NCBI GenBank assembly: GCA_945893045.1
Contig: CAMDEA010000055.1
Coordinates: forward strand, 1-46,142
Length of the DNA: 46,142 nt
DNA from: Planctomyces sp. SH-PL62
GTDB taxonomy: Bacteria > Planctomycetota > Planctomycetia > Planctomycetales > Planctomycetaceae
Direction: 5' to 3'
Of the stretch, positions 36,531 to 45,800 are shown one piece after another (the stretch's first letter is position 1; each line of letters starts with the position of its first letter). The position numbers were made by a program, and so were the translations under genes. A model generated the notes under the pieces. That model made no database searches. It had not been told where the DNA came from and saw only the letters and a list, made by a program, of their open reading frames with translations.

Positions 36531-37562
36531 TTAGTAATCCAGGGTCGAGAATGGAGGAATGAAGCAGCTTGTCAGTGTCTTATTGAGATTCCTCGCGCCG
36601 CCGGCGGTGACCTGAGTCTCACCGACCTCTAGTACTTGCAGCTTGGTTAAGACCAGCATATGCACCAGATCGGCGTCGTCGATTTGCGTGCCACGGAGGT
36701 CTAACTCCTTGAGATCGGACATGCCCTTCAGATGTGCCAGTCCGTCGCCAAGCACCTTGGAATGGTTTAGCCGCAGCCGCAACAGCGTGACGAGTCCTTC
36801 CAGATGCGCCAGCCCGGCGTCGCTGATTTGCGTGCCGCCGAACCACAAGTCTTGGAGCTCCGACATCTCCTTGAAATTCACCAGCCCAGCGTCGGTAATC
36901 GGGGTGTTGCCGAGGTCCAGGATTCGGAGTTTGGTAAATCTCTCCAAGTGCGACAGCCCCTCATCGCCAACCTTGGTATTGCTGAGCCACACCTCTTGAA
37001 GACCGGACATCCCCTCCAGGTGCGACAGCCCGGGACCAATGACTTTGGTCCCGTGGAGGTTCAATGTTTGAAGTTCGATCATCCCCTGCAATCGCTCCAG
37101 CCCAGCGTCGGTCACCTGGGTGTCGCTGAGGTTCAGAATCCGCAAGTCGGTCAATCCCTCCAGATGGACCAGCCCCGCATCGGTGACCTGAGTATTGCTG
37201 AGATTCAGAATCCGCAGGTCGGTCAAATTCCGCACATGCACCAACCCTTGATCCGTGATCTTCGTCCCGAACAGGTGCAATTCCCGCAGCCCGGTCGCTC
37301 CTTCCAGGAACGCCATCTCGGAATCGGTCAGGGTCGTCCCACCAAGGTTCACAGCCACCAGCTTGTCCGGGTTCTCGTCGTCAACGGTGACGAAACCCTT
37401 CAGCTTTTGAATCTTGGCGCGAAGCGCATTTGATGTCTGACTCGAACCCGCGACCAAGTTGGCCCTTTCGCCGCGACTCCAGACGAACACGCCCAACGCG
37501 GCGACGATCATGGCGAACGCAGCGACGAACAACGGCCAGCGGATGCGATTCGTGGTGGGCAT
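36531..37562 (-). CDS. Leucine-rich-repeat protein, membrane-anchored
   Basis: 343 aa from ATG 37562. A single N-terminal membrane helix (RWPLFVAAFAMIVAALGVFVW) is followed by about ten leucine-rich repeats of roughly 24 residues, with the pattern LxxLxxLxLxxTxVTDAGLxHL (LRDLRILNLSNTQVTDAGL-like units). These are of the planctomycete/F-box-like cysteine-free type. The LRR face should sit outside the cytoplasm. The role is probably protein binding; the partner is unknown. It starts 10 bp after the stop of the upstream lipoprotein gene, so the two are translated from one message. Confidence 0.85.
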   Translation of the reverse strand: MPTTNRIRWPLFVAAFAMIVAALGVFVWSRGERANLVAGSSQTSNALRAKIQKLKGFVTVDDENPDKLVAVNLGGTTLTDSEMAFLEGATGLRELHLFGTKITDQGLVHVRNLTDLRILNLSNTQVTDAGLVHLEGLTDLRILNLSDTQVTDAGLERLQGMIELQTLNLHGTKVIGPGLSHLEGMSGLQEVWLSNTKVGDEGLSHLERFTKLRILDLGNTPITDAGLVNFKEMSELQDLWFGGTQISDAGLAHLEGLVTLLRLRLNHSKVLGDGLAHLKGMSDLKELDLRGTQIDDADLVHMLVLTKLQVLEVGETQVTAGGARNLNKTLTSCFIPPFSTLDY

Positions 37563-37572
37563 GATGAACGGC

Positions 37573-37989
37573 CTACTTCGATTGCAGTGCGAAATCGAAC
37601 GTATTGCTCCCCTTCTTGATCTCTTCTTTCAAGGTTGTTGCGGAATTGTATTTCGGAAGAATCGTTTCCGATTGCCCTGCTCCCGGTTCGCCATCCGGCC
37701 AGACCGTGTTGATCTCGACCTTATTGGCTCCCACCTTTGTCCCTCTGACGCCGCCATCGTACATCAGGACATAGTTCCCATCCTTGTCGGTGACCCCAGA
37801 CCCCGGCCGGCCCTCAGCCAAGGGATGGAATTGAACCATCACGCCAGCCAGCGGCTGTCCATCCAGCGTCACTTTGCCCTTCACCGTCCCCAGTTCCGGC
37901 AAGTCTCCTCCGCCACAACCCAGACTACTTACCAATAAAGAAACAGCCAGCAATGGCAACACCCAGGCTCGCGTTACGGTCGTCGTCAT
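37573..37989 (-). CDS. Lipoprotein with carboxypeptidase regulatory-like domain
   Basis: 138 aa from ATG 37989, chosen because AGGAG stands about seven bases upstream and a lipoprotein signal follows (LLAVSLLVSSLGCGGG, lipobox LGC with C near residue 24). The rest is one beta-sandwich of the carboxypeptidase regulatory-like type: TVKGKVTLDGQPLAGVMVQF and SGVTDKDGNYVLMY. It is one of the small planctomycete lipoproteins commonly found next to DUF1559 genes, as here. The function is unknown; it may fold or shield exported partners. Confidence 0.85.
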   Translation of the reverse strand: MTTTVTRAWVLPLLAVSLLVSSLGCGGGDLPELGTVKGKVTLDGQPLAGVMVQFHPLAEGRPGSGVTDKDGNYVLMYDGGVRGTKVGANKVEINTVWPDGEPGAGQSETILPKYNSATTLKEEIKKGSNTFDFALQSK

Positions 37990-38102
37990 GTCGTCAACTC
38001 CTGCTTGTTGAAATGTGTCGGCAGTGCGCGCGTCGGACGAGTTTTGAAACTGCCTCAAACAACGCCAGCCACGCTGCGCATCCGAGCGTCGCCGAAAAGA
38101 AA

Positions 38103-38132
38103 CCGTTCATCACGGCGCACCGTGATGAACGG
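38103..38132 (-). terminator. Intrinsic terminator after the DUF1559 gene
   Basis: CCGTTCATCACGG (38103-38115), loop CGCA, and the perfect 13-bp complement (38120-38132). On the minus strand it is followed by TTTCTTTTC. It lies 36 bp past the DUF1559 stop and 113 bp before the lipoprotein start, so it may lower expression of the two downstream genes. Confidence 0.75.
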
Positions 38133-38167
38133 AGAGACGCGTCCCACCAACTCCTCGGCGATGCGTC

Positions 38168-39241
38168 CTAGAACTCACCCACAGGCTTGCCGTCATTGCG
38201 GCAAGCCAGCCGGCCTAAGGTGTGGGTCACGATGTCAGCGGGATAGGGAGCGACGCTCACGGTGCCTTTTCTTTGACTGATGTTCTCATTGATAAAGCGG
38301 ACGGCTCCATCACACATCACGAAAAAGACTCCTCCCGTGTGAGGGCTGCTGAAAGCCCGGCCTGCGTGCCCTCGATTATTCGTATTCCAGTTGAGCCCAT
38401 CGTAGGTAATCCCCAGAACATTCGTCCCAGAACTTTTGACATTGTAACTGGTACTCTGATCGATATTTGCAAGAGGTGACGCACTGTGACCGTAAATCAC
38501 TCCGGCACCCGCCAGCAAATCCTTGAACTGCCACGCGCGCTCACCGACGGCAAAGGTATTTGAGGTTCCATCCTTAATGTCTCCCATTCGAACACTCGAA
38601 TTCATCGAGCCGAGTCCCAGAGCCGGTCCATATTGGCCGGCGAAAGCCGCAGGAGTCGTGCTGTCTCCGGCGTTCGCGCACATCACATAATTGGATGTGG
38701 CGATGGGAAACTTACCTGCCCCGTTCGTGATGAATCGGGAGTACTGGTTGCCGGCCATCGGATTGCCGGCAACGGTGTTATCGAAGTTGTTCAGCACCGG
38801 ACCGGTATCGCTCGCGCATCGGAAAGCCGGCAACGGTGTTTGAAGAGCCGCCCGACCCCCGCCAGCTACGTCTGCTGCAACGTTTTCCAGCAATTTTTTG
38901 CCGGGCCCCAATTTGGCATACAACGCGGCTTGATCCATGTATGGCAGAACGAGCGTTCCCCAAGCCCACATGCCGACTTCCGAAGTATTGAGCGTCGCCG
39001 GCGAAATGGGCACGATCTTGGAGACGTACGCGGGAGGAAAGACATTCAACGAACTGTGGTAGTTTTGCAGTGCGAGTCCGATTTGTTTCAGGTTGTTCCG
39101 GCACTGGCTCCGGCGGGCCGCTTCCCGCGCCTGCTGGACTGCGGGAAGCAATAAGGCGATCAAGACGGCGATGATCGCGATCACCACCAACAACTCGATC
39201 AGAGTAAAACCACGGCGCACAGCATGAACGTGACCCATCAT
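38168..39241 (-). CDS. DUF1559 prepilin-like protein
   Basis: 357 aa from the ATGATG at 39241/39238, preceded by GAGAAAGG; longer in-frame starts lack a site. The N-terminus is a type IV prepilin/pseudopilin signal, RRGFTLIELLVVIAIIAVLI, with processing expected before FTLIEL. It is followed by LLPAVQQAREAARRSQCRNN, diagnostic of DUF1559. The body is the DUF1559 beta-rich domain with conserved GTSNTFAVGER and ends HTGGVFFVMCDGAVRFINE. The large copy number of this family in planctomycetes is well known but its role is not. It heads a minus-strand cassette with the lipoprotein and LRR genes. Confidence 0.93.
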   Translation of the reverse strand: MMGHVHAVRRGFTLIELLVVIAIIAVLIALLLPAVQQAREAARRSQCRNNLKQIGLALQNYHSSLNVFPPAYVSKIVPISPATLNTSEVGMWAWGTLVLPYMDQAALYAKLGPGKKLLENVAADVAGGGRAALQTPLPAFRCASDTGPVLNNFDNTVAGNPMAGNQYSRFITNGAGKFPIATSNYVMCANAGDSTTPAAFAGQYGPALGLGSMNSSVRMGDIKDGTSNTFAVGERAWQFKDLLAGAGVIYGHSASPLANIDQSTSYNVKSSGTNVLGITYDGLNWNTNNRGHAGRAFSSPHTGGVFFVMCDGAVRFINENISQRKGTVSVAPYPADIVTHTLGRLACRNDGKPVGEF

Positions 39242-39518
39242 ACGACCTTTCTCAAATGAAGAATGGGAAATGAAAACGGCCATTGTTCCGTCGATTGACG
39301 GTACTAGAAATGCGATTTGAAGGGAGCACTCTATACGTTGCCCGCGATGGTTGCAATCTTCACATTGCCTGCACGGGTGAGTTCTCACTTGGAGTTTTCG
39401 CCGTGCTGGAGCGTCCTGGATCCGCAGGAAATCCAAAGTGATGTTTAGCGCGAGAGGTTTGATTAGACTCTCGCAGTCGTGGCGATACTGACCCTGACAC
39501 CGCGCGAGGTTCCTTCCG

Positions 39519-41852
39519 ATGTCACGCTGGAAATTGCTGTTGTTGGCCGCTCTGGGGATGCTTTCTTGGCTGAATTCGGCCCACGCCCAACTCGTTCCGG
39601 AAATCGGCTACGTCCATCCCACCGGAGGTCAAGCCGGGACGACGGTCGAGGTGATCCTCGGTGGCTACGATTGGACGCCGGACATGCAGCTCTTGTTGCA
39701 CGATCCGCGCATCAAGCTGGAAATCATCGGCCCGCCATCAGGAGTCCTCGTACCAGAGCCGCCGTATTGGTTCGGCTACAAAGCTCGTGGCATGGCATGG
39801 CCCTGCCCGCGCGAGTTCAAAGCCAAGCTGACCGTCCCGGCCGATGTCCCGCCGGGGCTGGTGAAGTGGCAGGTCGCAAACGCCAACGGAGCTTCCCCGG
39901 TCGAGTCGTTTCACATCGGCAGCGTCCCCGAAGTGATCGACGACGCGAAACGGAAGACGCCTCAAGTCTTGCCCGTGTTGCCGGTGACGGTCTCCGGTCA
40001 GATTCGACGCATCGAGGAAGTCGATCGCTATCAGTTCCGAGTCCCCAAAGCGGGGCCGGTCACGATTGAGTTACTCGCGCGGCGGATGAACTCGCCGCTG
40101 CACGGCATGTTGCAGGTGCGTGATTCGAGTGGCAAAGTCGTTCTCGATGCGTCCGACTCCGAAGGCCGCGATCTGACACAGACGATGATCGCTCAAGCCG
40201 ACACGCCGTATGAACTCAGTCTGCACGATCTCGATTTCGCGGGTGACCGGTCCTACGTCTATCGCCTGCTGCTGACTCCCGGCTCGCACGTCGAGTCGGC
40301 TTATCCCGCTGCCGGCAAGCGGGGCGAAGCGCGCAAGGTCGAGTTCGTCGGCATCGGCCTCGCGACCGGTGGTCCGCAATTGGAGACCGTCACGCGCGAC
40401 GTGACGTTTCCAGCGGCAGCCGACGTGAAGTCGTTCGCGTATTCGGTGGAAACACCATTCGGAAATGCGAAGCCGCACACGCTGCTCGTCACTGATCTCG
40501 CCGAGCAACTCGAAGCCGCAACCGGAGCAACTCCGTTGACCGCGCCCAGCGCGGTGACGGGAGCCATTGATTCACGCTTCGGCTCCGATCAGTTCACGAT
40601 CGAACTCAAGAAGGGCGACAAATGGGACATCAACGCTCAGGCCCGCGCGATTGGCTCACCACTCGATCTGGAGTTGCAAGTGCTCGGCCCCGACGGCAAA
40701 CAAGTCGCCACCAACGATGACGAAAAAGGGACGACCGATGCGTCCCTCACGCTGGCGGTGCCGGTCGATGGAGCGTACCGCATCCTCGTCGTCGATCGCT
40801 CCGGCAAGAGCGGTTCGCGCGCCGCCAACTATCGGCTGAGCATCGAGCCACCGCGCGAAGACATCACGATCACATTCCCGACACAACTTCCCATCGTCAT
40901 CGGCACGCCCGCGAAGTTGGCGATCAAAGTCGTTCGCGACGGCGGCTTCGCCGGCCCGATCCCGATCACGCTGACCGGACTCCCCGCAGGCGTGACGGTT
41001 CCGGCGGACTTGGCGATCCCCGAAAAGAAGAACGATCTCACGATCGACCTGACCTGCGCGGCCGACGCCGCCACAACCGCCAGTCTTTGCGCGATCACCG
41101 CCACGCCGACGCTCAACGGCCAGCCATCAACGCGCAAAGCTGGCACGGTGTTACTCGCCACGACGATGAAGCCGCGCATCAAGCTGATGCCAGAAGGACT
41201 CGACGACGTCAGCAAAGTCCATCGCGGCAGCACGCACTTGTTCCCGTACAAGATTGAGCGACTCGAAGGCTTCGCCGGCCCGATCACACTGGAGATGACC
41301 GCCAAGCAACAGCGCCACCGACAAGGCTTATCCAGCGATGAGTTCCTCGTTCCAGCCGACGCCAAGCGGGTCGAGTACCCAATCTTCGTCCCCGAATGGA
41401 TGGAGACCACCAAAACCAGCCGCATGATTATCAACGGAGCTGTGAAGGTCGCCGACCCGAAAGGCAACATCCGCACGCTGCTGCAAAAGCAAGAGCTTCG
41501 CGTCGGCATCCTCCCCGAAGGAGCATTGATGAAGCTCAGCCACTCGGCCGGCGAGCCGACCGTGACGCTCGGCAGCGAAGTCCGCATCCCACTGGCGCTG
41601 TCGCTCGCTTCGGAACTGCGAGAGCCGATCAAGATCACCGTGATGCCGTCTGAAGATCAAACCAACTTACTGACCGCCGAACCGATTCCGTTGTCCGCAG
41701 GGCAAAAGGAAACGACGTTGATCGTGCGCGTCGCCAATGACGCCAAGCTCGTCGGCGAGCAATCGCTGGTGGTGCGAGCTTTCACGCTGAGGAACGGCTA
41801 TCCGGTCATTTCCGAAACGACGGTCTTGCTCACAGTGAAGGCGGCGCAGTGA
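39519..41852 (+). CDS. Exported protein with pre-peptidase C-terminal-like domains
   Basis: 777 aa from ATG 39519 with GCGAGG upstream. The signal peptide (MSRWKLLLLAALGMLSWLNS, cleavage after AHA) is followed by an IPT-like or Ig-like start (YVHPTGGQAGTTVEVILGG). Two domains resemble the bacterial pre-peptidase C-terminal (PPC) fold, about 155-255 (RIEEVDRYQFRVPKAGPV) and about 345-450 (FGSDQFTIELKKGDKWDINA). Three or four further beta-sandwich segments make up the rest. No catalytic domain is visible, so it is probably a binding or structural surface protein. Its stop overlaps the start of the Sir2-family gene by 4 bases. Confidence 0.8.
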   Translation: MSRWKLLLLAALGMLSWLNSAHAQLVPEIGYVHPTGGQAGTTVEVILGGYDWTPDMQLLLHDPRIKLEIIGPPSGVLVPEPPYWFGYKARGMAWPCPREFKAKLTVPADVPPGLVKWQVANANGASPVESFHIGSVPEVIDDAKRKTPQVLPVLPVTVSGQIRRIEEVDRYQFRVPKAGPVTIELLARRMNSPLHGMLQVRDSSGKVVLDASDSEGRDLTQTMIAQADTPYELSLHDLDFAGDRSYVYRLLLTPGSHVESAYPAAGKRGEARKVEFVGIGLATGGPQLETVTRDVTFPAAADVKSFAYSVETPFGNAKPHTLLVTDLAEQLEAATGATPLTAPSAVTGAIDSRFGSDQFTIELKKGDKWDINAQARAIGSPLDLELQVLGPDGKQVATNDDEKGTTDASLTLAVPVDGAYRILVVDRSGKSGSRAANYRLSIEPPREDITITFPTQLPIVIGTPAKLAIKVVRDGGFAGPIPITLTGLPAGVTVPADLAIPEKKNDLTIDLTCAADAATTASLCAITATPTLNGQPSTRKAGTVLLATTMKPRIKLMPEGLDDVSKVHRGSTHLFPYKIERLEGFAGPITLEMTAKQQRHRQGLSSDEFLVPADAKRVEYPIFVPEWMETTKTSRMIINGAVKVADPKGNIRTLLQKQELRVGILPEGALMKLSHSAGEPTVTLGSEVRIPLALSLASELREPIKITVMPSEDQTNLLTAEPIPLSAGQKETTLIVRVANDAKLVGEQSLVVRAFTLRNGYPVISETTVLLTVKAAQ

Positions 41853-42679
41853 CGTCTCCTGTGATGACCGACGAATCCTTTGAGCAAGCGGCCCGCGCGA
41901 TTGCCGAAGCCGATGTGCTGCTGATCGGCGCAGGGGCTGGCATGGGCGTCGATTCCGGCCTGCCGGACTTTCGAGGCAACGACGGTTTCTGGAAGGCGTA
42001 TCCGCCGTTTCGCGGAAGGTCATTCGTGTCGGTCTCGAATCCGATTTGGTTCCGCGACGATCCGGCGCAGGCGTGGGGCTTCTTCGGGCATCGGCTGAAT
42101 CTGTATCGCGACACGCCGCCTCACGCCGGGTTTCAGATTCTGCGTCAGTGGGCTGTGTCTCGGCCTGCCGGCTACTTCGTCTTCACGAGTAACGTCGATG
42201 GACACTTCGCGCGAGCGGGCTTCGACGAGAGACGCATCCTCGAATGCCACGGCTCGATTCACTTCGCTCAGTGCGTGCGTGGCTGCTCGCGTGATATCTG
42301 GCCAGCGGACGACCTGCGGATCGACGTGGACATGGCGCGCGTCCGCGCGACCTCGCCGCTACCGACGTGCCCTCGATGCGGTGGCCTGGCCCGGCCGAAC
42401 GTGCTGATGTTCGGCGATGGTGGCTGGATTCCCGATCGCACGTCGGAACAGGAGGAGCGATACGCTCGCTGGCTGAGATCCGTCGCCGGCAAGCGAGTCG
42501 TTGCGGTCGAATTCGGAGCCGGCTTAGCCATCCCAACCGTTCGCTACGAATGCGAAGGCCGAGCCGATGTGCTGATTCGGGTCAACCCGCGCGAATCGGA
42601 CACCCCCCGCGGCGGAATCTCGCTCGCGTGCGGTGCCTTGGAAGCGATCCAAAGGATCGACTCACTGGCCTTCTCGTAG
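41849..42679 (+). CDS. Sir2-family NAD-dependent protein
   Basis: 276 aa from GTG 41849, which overlaps the upstream stop (GTGA) and has AAGG seven bases before it; ATG 41864 is an alternative. Sirtuin motifs are clear: NAD-binding GAGAGMGVDSGLPDFRG near 31-47, TSNVDGHF in place of TQNID, catalytic histidine in ECHGSIHFAQC, and two cysteine pairs for zinc (CVRGC and CPRCGG). The C-terminal AVEFGAGLAIPTVR and RVNPRE segments fit the NAD-fold. It should deacylate proteins or hydrolyse NAD in the cytoplasm. Coupling to an exported protein gene is unexpected for this family. Confidence 0.88.
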   Translation: MTSPVMTDESFEQAARAIAEADVLLIGAGAGMGVDSGLPDFRGNDGFWKAYPPFRGRSFVSVSNPIWFRDDPAQAWGFFGHRLNLYRDTPPHAGFQILRQWAVSRPAGYFVFTSNVDGHFARAGFDERRILECHGSIHFAQCVRGCSRDIWPADDLRIDVDMARVRATSPLPTCPRCGGLARPNVLMFGDGGWIPDRTSEQEERYARWLRSVAGKRVVAVEFGAGLAIPTVRYECEGRADVLIRVNPRESDTPRGGISLACGALEAIQRIDSLAFS

Positions 42680-42717
42680 GATGGCCGCCCTCGGCCGTCT
42701 TGCGGCTTTCTTCGAGG

Positions 42718-42813
42718 TCACCGGAGCGGATGCTCCGCAAGCTCGACGTAGTTCAGGATGTCGTCGACCGGCATGGGGCCAAGATTCCTGCGCCACACGA
42801 CGTTGGACGACCT
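42718..42813 (-). pseudogene. Possible gene remnant
   Basis: The minus strand reads VVWRRNLGPMPVDDILNYVE followed by LAEHPLR and a stop at 42718. This looks protein-like rather than random, yet it has no start or upstream body. It begins directly at GGGGTCAGGTC (42809-42819, minus strand), the same word that opens the palindrome at 46014. The family is not recognised. Confidence 0.25.
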
Positions 42814-42831
42814 GACCCCTGACTGGTTGCC

Positions 42832-42879
42832 GTAGGTTGGGACTCCGTCCCGACCGGTCGGGACGGAGTCCCAACCTAC
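42832..42879. repeat. REP-like palindrome, copy I
   Basis: A 48-bp perfect palindrome (24 + 24, no loop) starting GTAGGTTGGGACTCCGTCCC and ending CTAC. Each half is a hairpin GGGAC-TCC-GTCCC. It lies between the converging Sir2-family and RTX genes and could end both transcripts, though no T-tract follows. The GTAGGTTGGG ends match copy C. Confidence 0.75.
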
Positions 42880-42898
42880 AAGTTGCGTCGAGTCTGCA

Positions 42899-45800
42899 TC
42901 ACACCAGCAATCTCTCGAAGTCAAAGATGAAGACAGCGTCGATCTTGTTGCCCGAGCCGCTGACGGTGTCGTCGCCTCCGCCCAGGATGATGTGAGCGCC
43001 GGAAGCGACGAAACGGTCGTTGCCGTTATCGCCTGAGAGGTAGTCAGACCCTCCCTCATTTCGCAAAACATCGTCTCCGCTGCCCCCCAGGATCGTATCG
43101 CTGCCGAGACCTCCGTTGAGCAGGTCGTTGCCGTTTCCGCCGCTGATCGCGTCACTGCCGGCACCGCCGTTGATCGTGTCGTCGCCGGTTTCGCCCGTCA
43201 GGACGTCATCTCCAGCGCCGCCATTCAGCAGGTCGCTGCCGCTCCCGCCGAAGAGGATGTCGCGGCCCACATCGCCAAACATCCGATCGTCGCCGTTGCC
43301 GCCGCGTAGCGTATCGTTGCCGGCTTGGCCAATGAGCAGATCGCTGCCGCCATTGCCCACGAGGATGTCGTTGCCCGCTCCGCCGCTGAGCGTGTCGGCG
43401 GTATCGCCGCCCGTCAGCAGATCGTTGCCCGCGTTGCCGCTGAGGACGTTGTTACGACTGCCACCGATCAGCACGTCGTTGCCGGAGCCGCCGGCGAGTG
43501 TCACGTTCCCGATAAACTGCGAGGCATCGAGCGTCGTGGCGACATTGCCGGTGCCGATGAAGTGCAGGCGTTCGATCGACGTCCACAAATCACTGCCCGC
43601 CCCGGTGACAACATTCGTGCTGGCCGTGAAAGATTGACTGGATCGTGAGGATTGCCGCCCCAAGTCGGTTCCCGCGCCGCCATCCAGAGAATCGTTGGCG
43701 GTGCCGCCGATCAACGTGTCGTTGCCAGCGCCACCCAGCAGCGTGACGTTGCCAAGCGTGAAGGCTGACGCATCCAGCGTGTTGCTTCCCGCCGTGCCGG
43801 TGAGCACGGCGCGTTCGATGTTCGTCAGTTTGTCCGTCCCGTTCCCAGTCAGTTGCGTGTTCGTGAGCGTCATCACAGCATCTGCCGTCGTTTCGACAAC
43901 CGTGTCGGTCCCCGCGCCACCGTTGAGCGAATCTTTGCCGGTACCGCCACTGAGCGTGTCGTTCCCAGCTCCACCGGTGAGCGTGTCGTTACCGGCTCCG
44001 CCATTGAGCACAACGGCCAAACGGATGGCTGCCGCGTTGATGACGTCGTTGCCCGCACCCGTGTCGATCGTCAATGAGCCGACGTTCCAAATGTGAGGGG
44101 CCTCGATCGTCACACCGTTCCGTTTGCCAGACACAACCACGGCCGGGATGAGTCCGCCCATCGTCGAGTCAAAGCCGTTGGACAACGTGAAGTTGTCCAC
44201 GCCCGACGAACCACTCACCGTCACCGACGGCACGCCCGTGATGTCCACCGGCTCCAATTCCAAAATCACGACCATGCGAATGTTGGCCCCGTCGTTGTAG
44301 CTCAATGTTCCTGATCCGGTGGCCAAGCCGGGCGTGTAATTCACCGAGTCATCGACATCGTCGCCAATCACGGCCAGCTTGTCGTTTCCTCCCACTCCGC
44401 CGTTAAAGGTGATGTGGAACGGCAGCGTGCCGCTGCTGAAGTCCAACGTCAAAGTGTCATCACCACCGCCACCGTTGATATTCAAATTCGTCAGACCCGC
44501 AATCGGGATTTCCGACGTGGCCCCTTCGATGGACACCAACAAGAAACCGCCCATCACCGCGAGTCCGACCATGTCATTGCTCGCGCCGCCGATGTCCGAG
44601 ATGGTGGCGATTCCGTCCGACACTTCGACTTTCGTGCCGAGAACGGCGAGGTCGAATGTCTCGCTGACGCTCACGTGGCTTGTGTCGGTCGCCGTGACCC
44701 GGATCGGCAATCTGCCGACGTTGGCGCTCGTTGGCATTCCAGCGAACGTGCGCGTTGCGGCATTGAAGCTCAACCAACTTGGCAACGCGCTCCCGTCCGA
44801 CCGCGTCGCCGAGTACGTCAGCGAATCGCCCACATCCATATCCGCGAACGTGTCCACCGCGAAGGCAAACGTGAACGCCGAACCTTCCATCACGTTCTGA
44901 TTGCCAATGGCGTTGGTCAGCGTCGGCGCGTCATTCACCGAGTTCACGGTGATGCTGACCGTCGCCTCGCGCGGGCCGGGATCGCTTTCCCGCAGCACTC
45001 CCACAAATCCCGAATCCGAGACCACCGCAAACCCATCCGGCCGCGGGATGAGGTCGATGATGCGGTTGCCGGTGAAGCCGGGAAAGAGTTCGCTCAGCGC
45101 CACCAACCCCAGACTCTCCACGAACAACCGGGGAGAGCTTCCGTCCGTAGAGTTGATGCCCGCGACAAAGTGCCCTGTCGAGGGATCGGTGATGAGATCG
45201 ACAACATCCGTGCCCGCGCCGAAGTCCTGGATGATTTTGTTGGTCTGAGTATCCACCAACACGCCGTGATAATCCGCGTCGGGATCGGTCTCCGGATTCG
45301 TGACGAGAGATCCGCCAACCACTCGCCCGTCTCCGCTCACCACATTAAGAGTGCCATAACTGATGTAGTTGCCTTCGAGGTCAGGAAACGTGATCTGTTG
45401 ATTGACGAAGTAAGCCGGCACTTCGTTTTCGCCATTCGTCAACAAGGTCGCGATCACGGTCCCATCATCACTTACCGCAGTTCCTCCACCAGTCAATTGC
45501 CTTCCCGTTGAATCGATCCCTGGATCAAGGAGGACAGGATTTAGAGCATTCGGGTCGTATTGCACGGGCAGGAGAGATGACTTGCCAACAGCGTTTCCAT
45601 TCAATCCTTGCGCGATTATCGCATCGGAAGTTGAGGTAACGCTCGGTAGCGTCTCGACCACTGTCGGAACATTGGGGGCAAACCAATACACGGCCTTTAT
45701 GCTTACTCCGGTGACATCACTGCTAAACCCCGCAACACGAACATTCCCGTTAGCCGGGTCTTGCCAGAAACTCGTGATGCCCATCTGCCAATTGGAGTCA

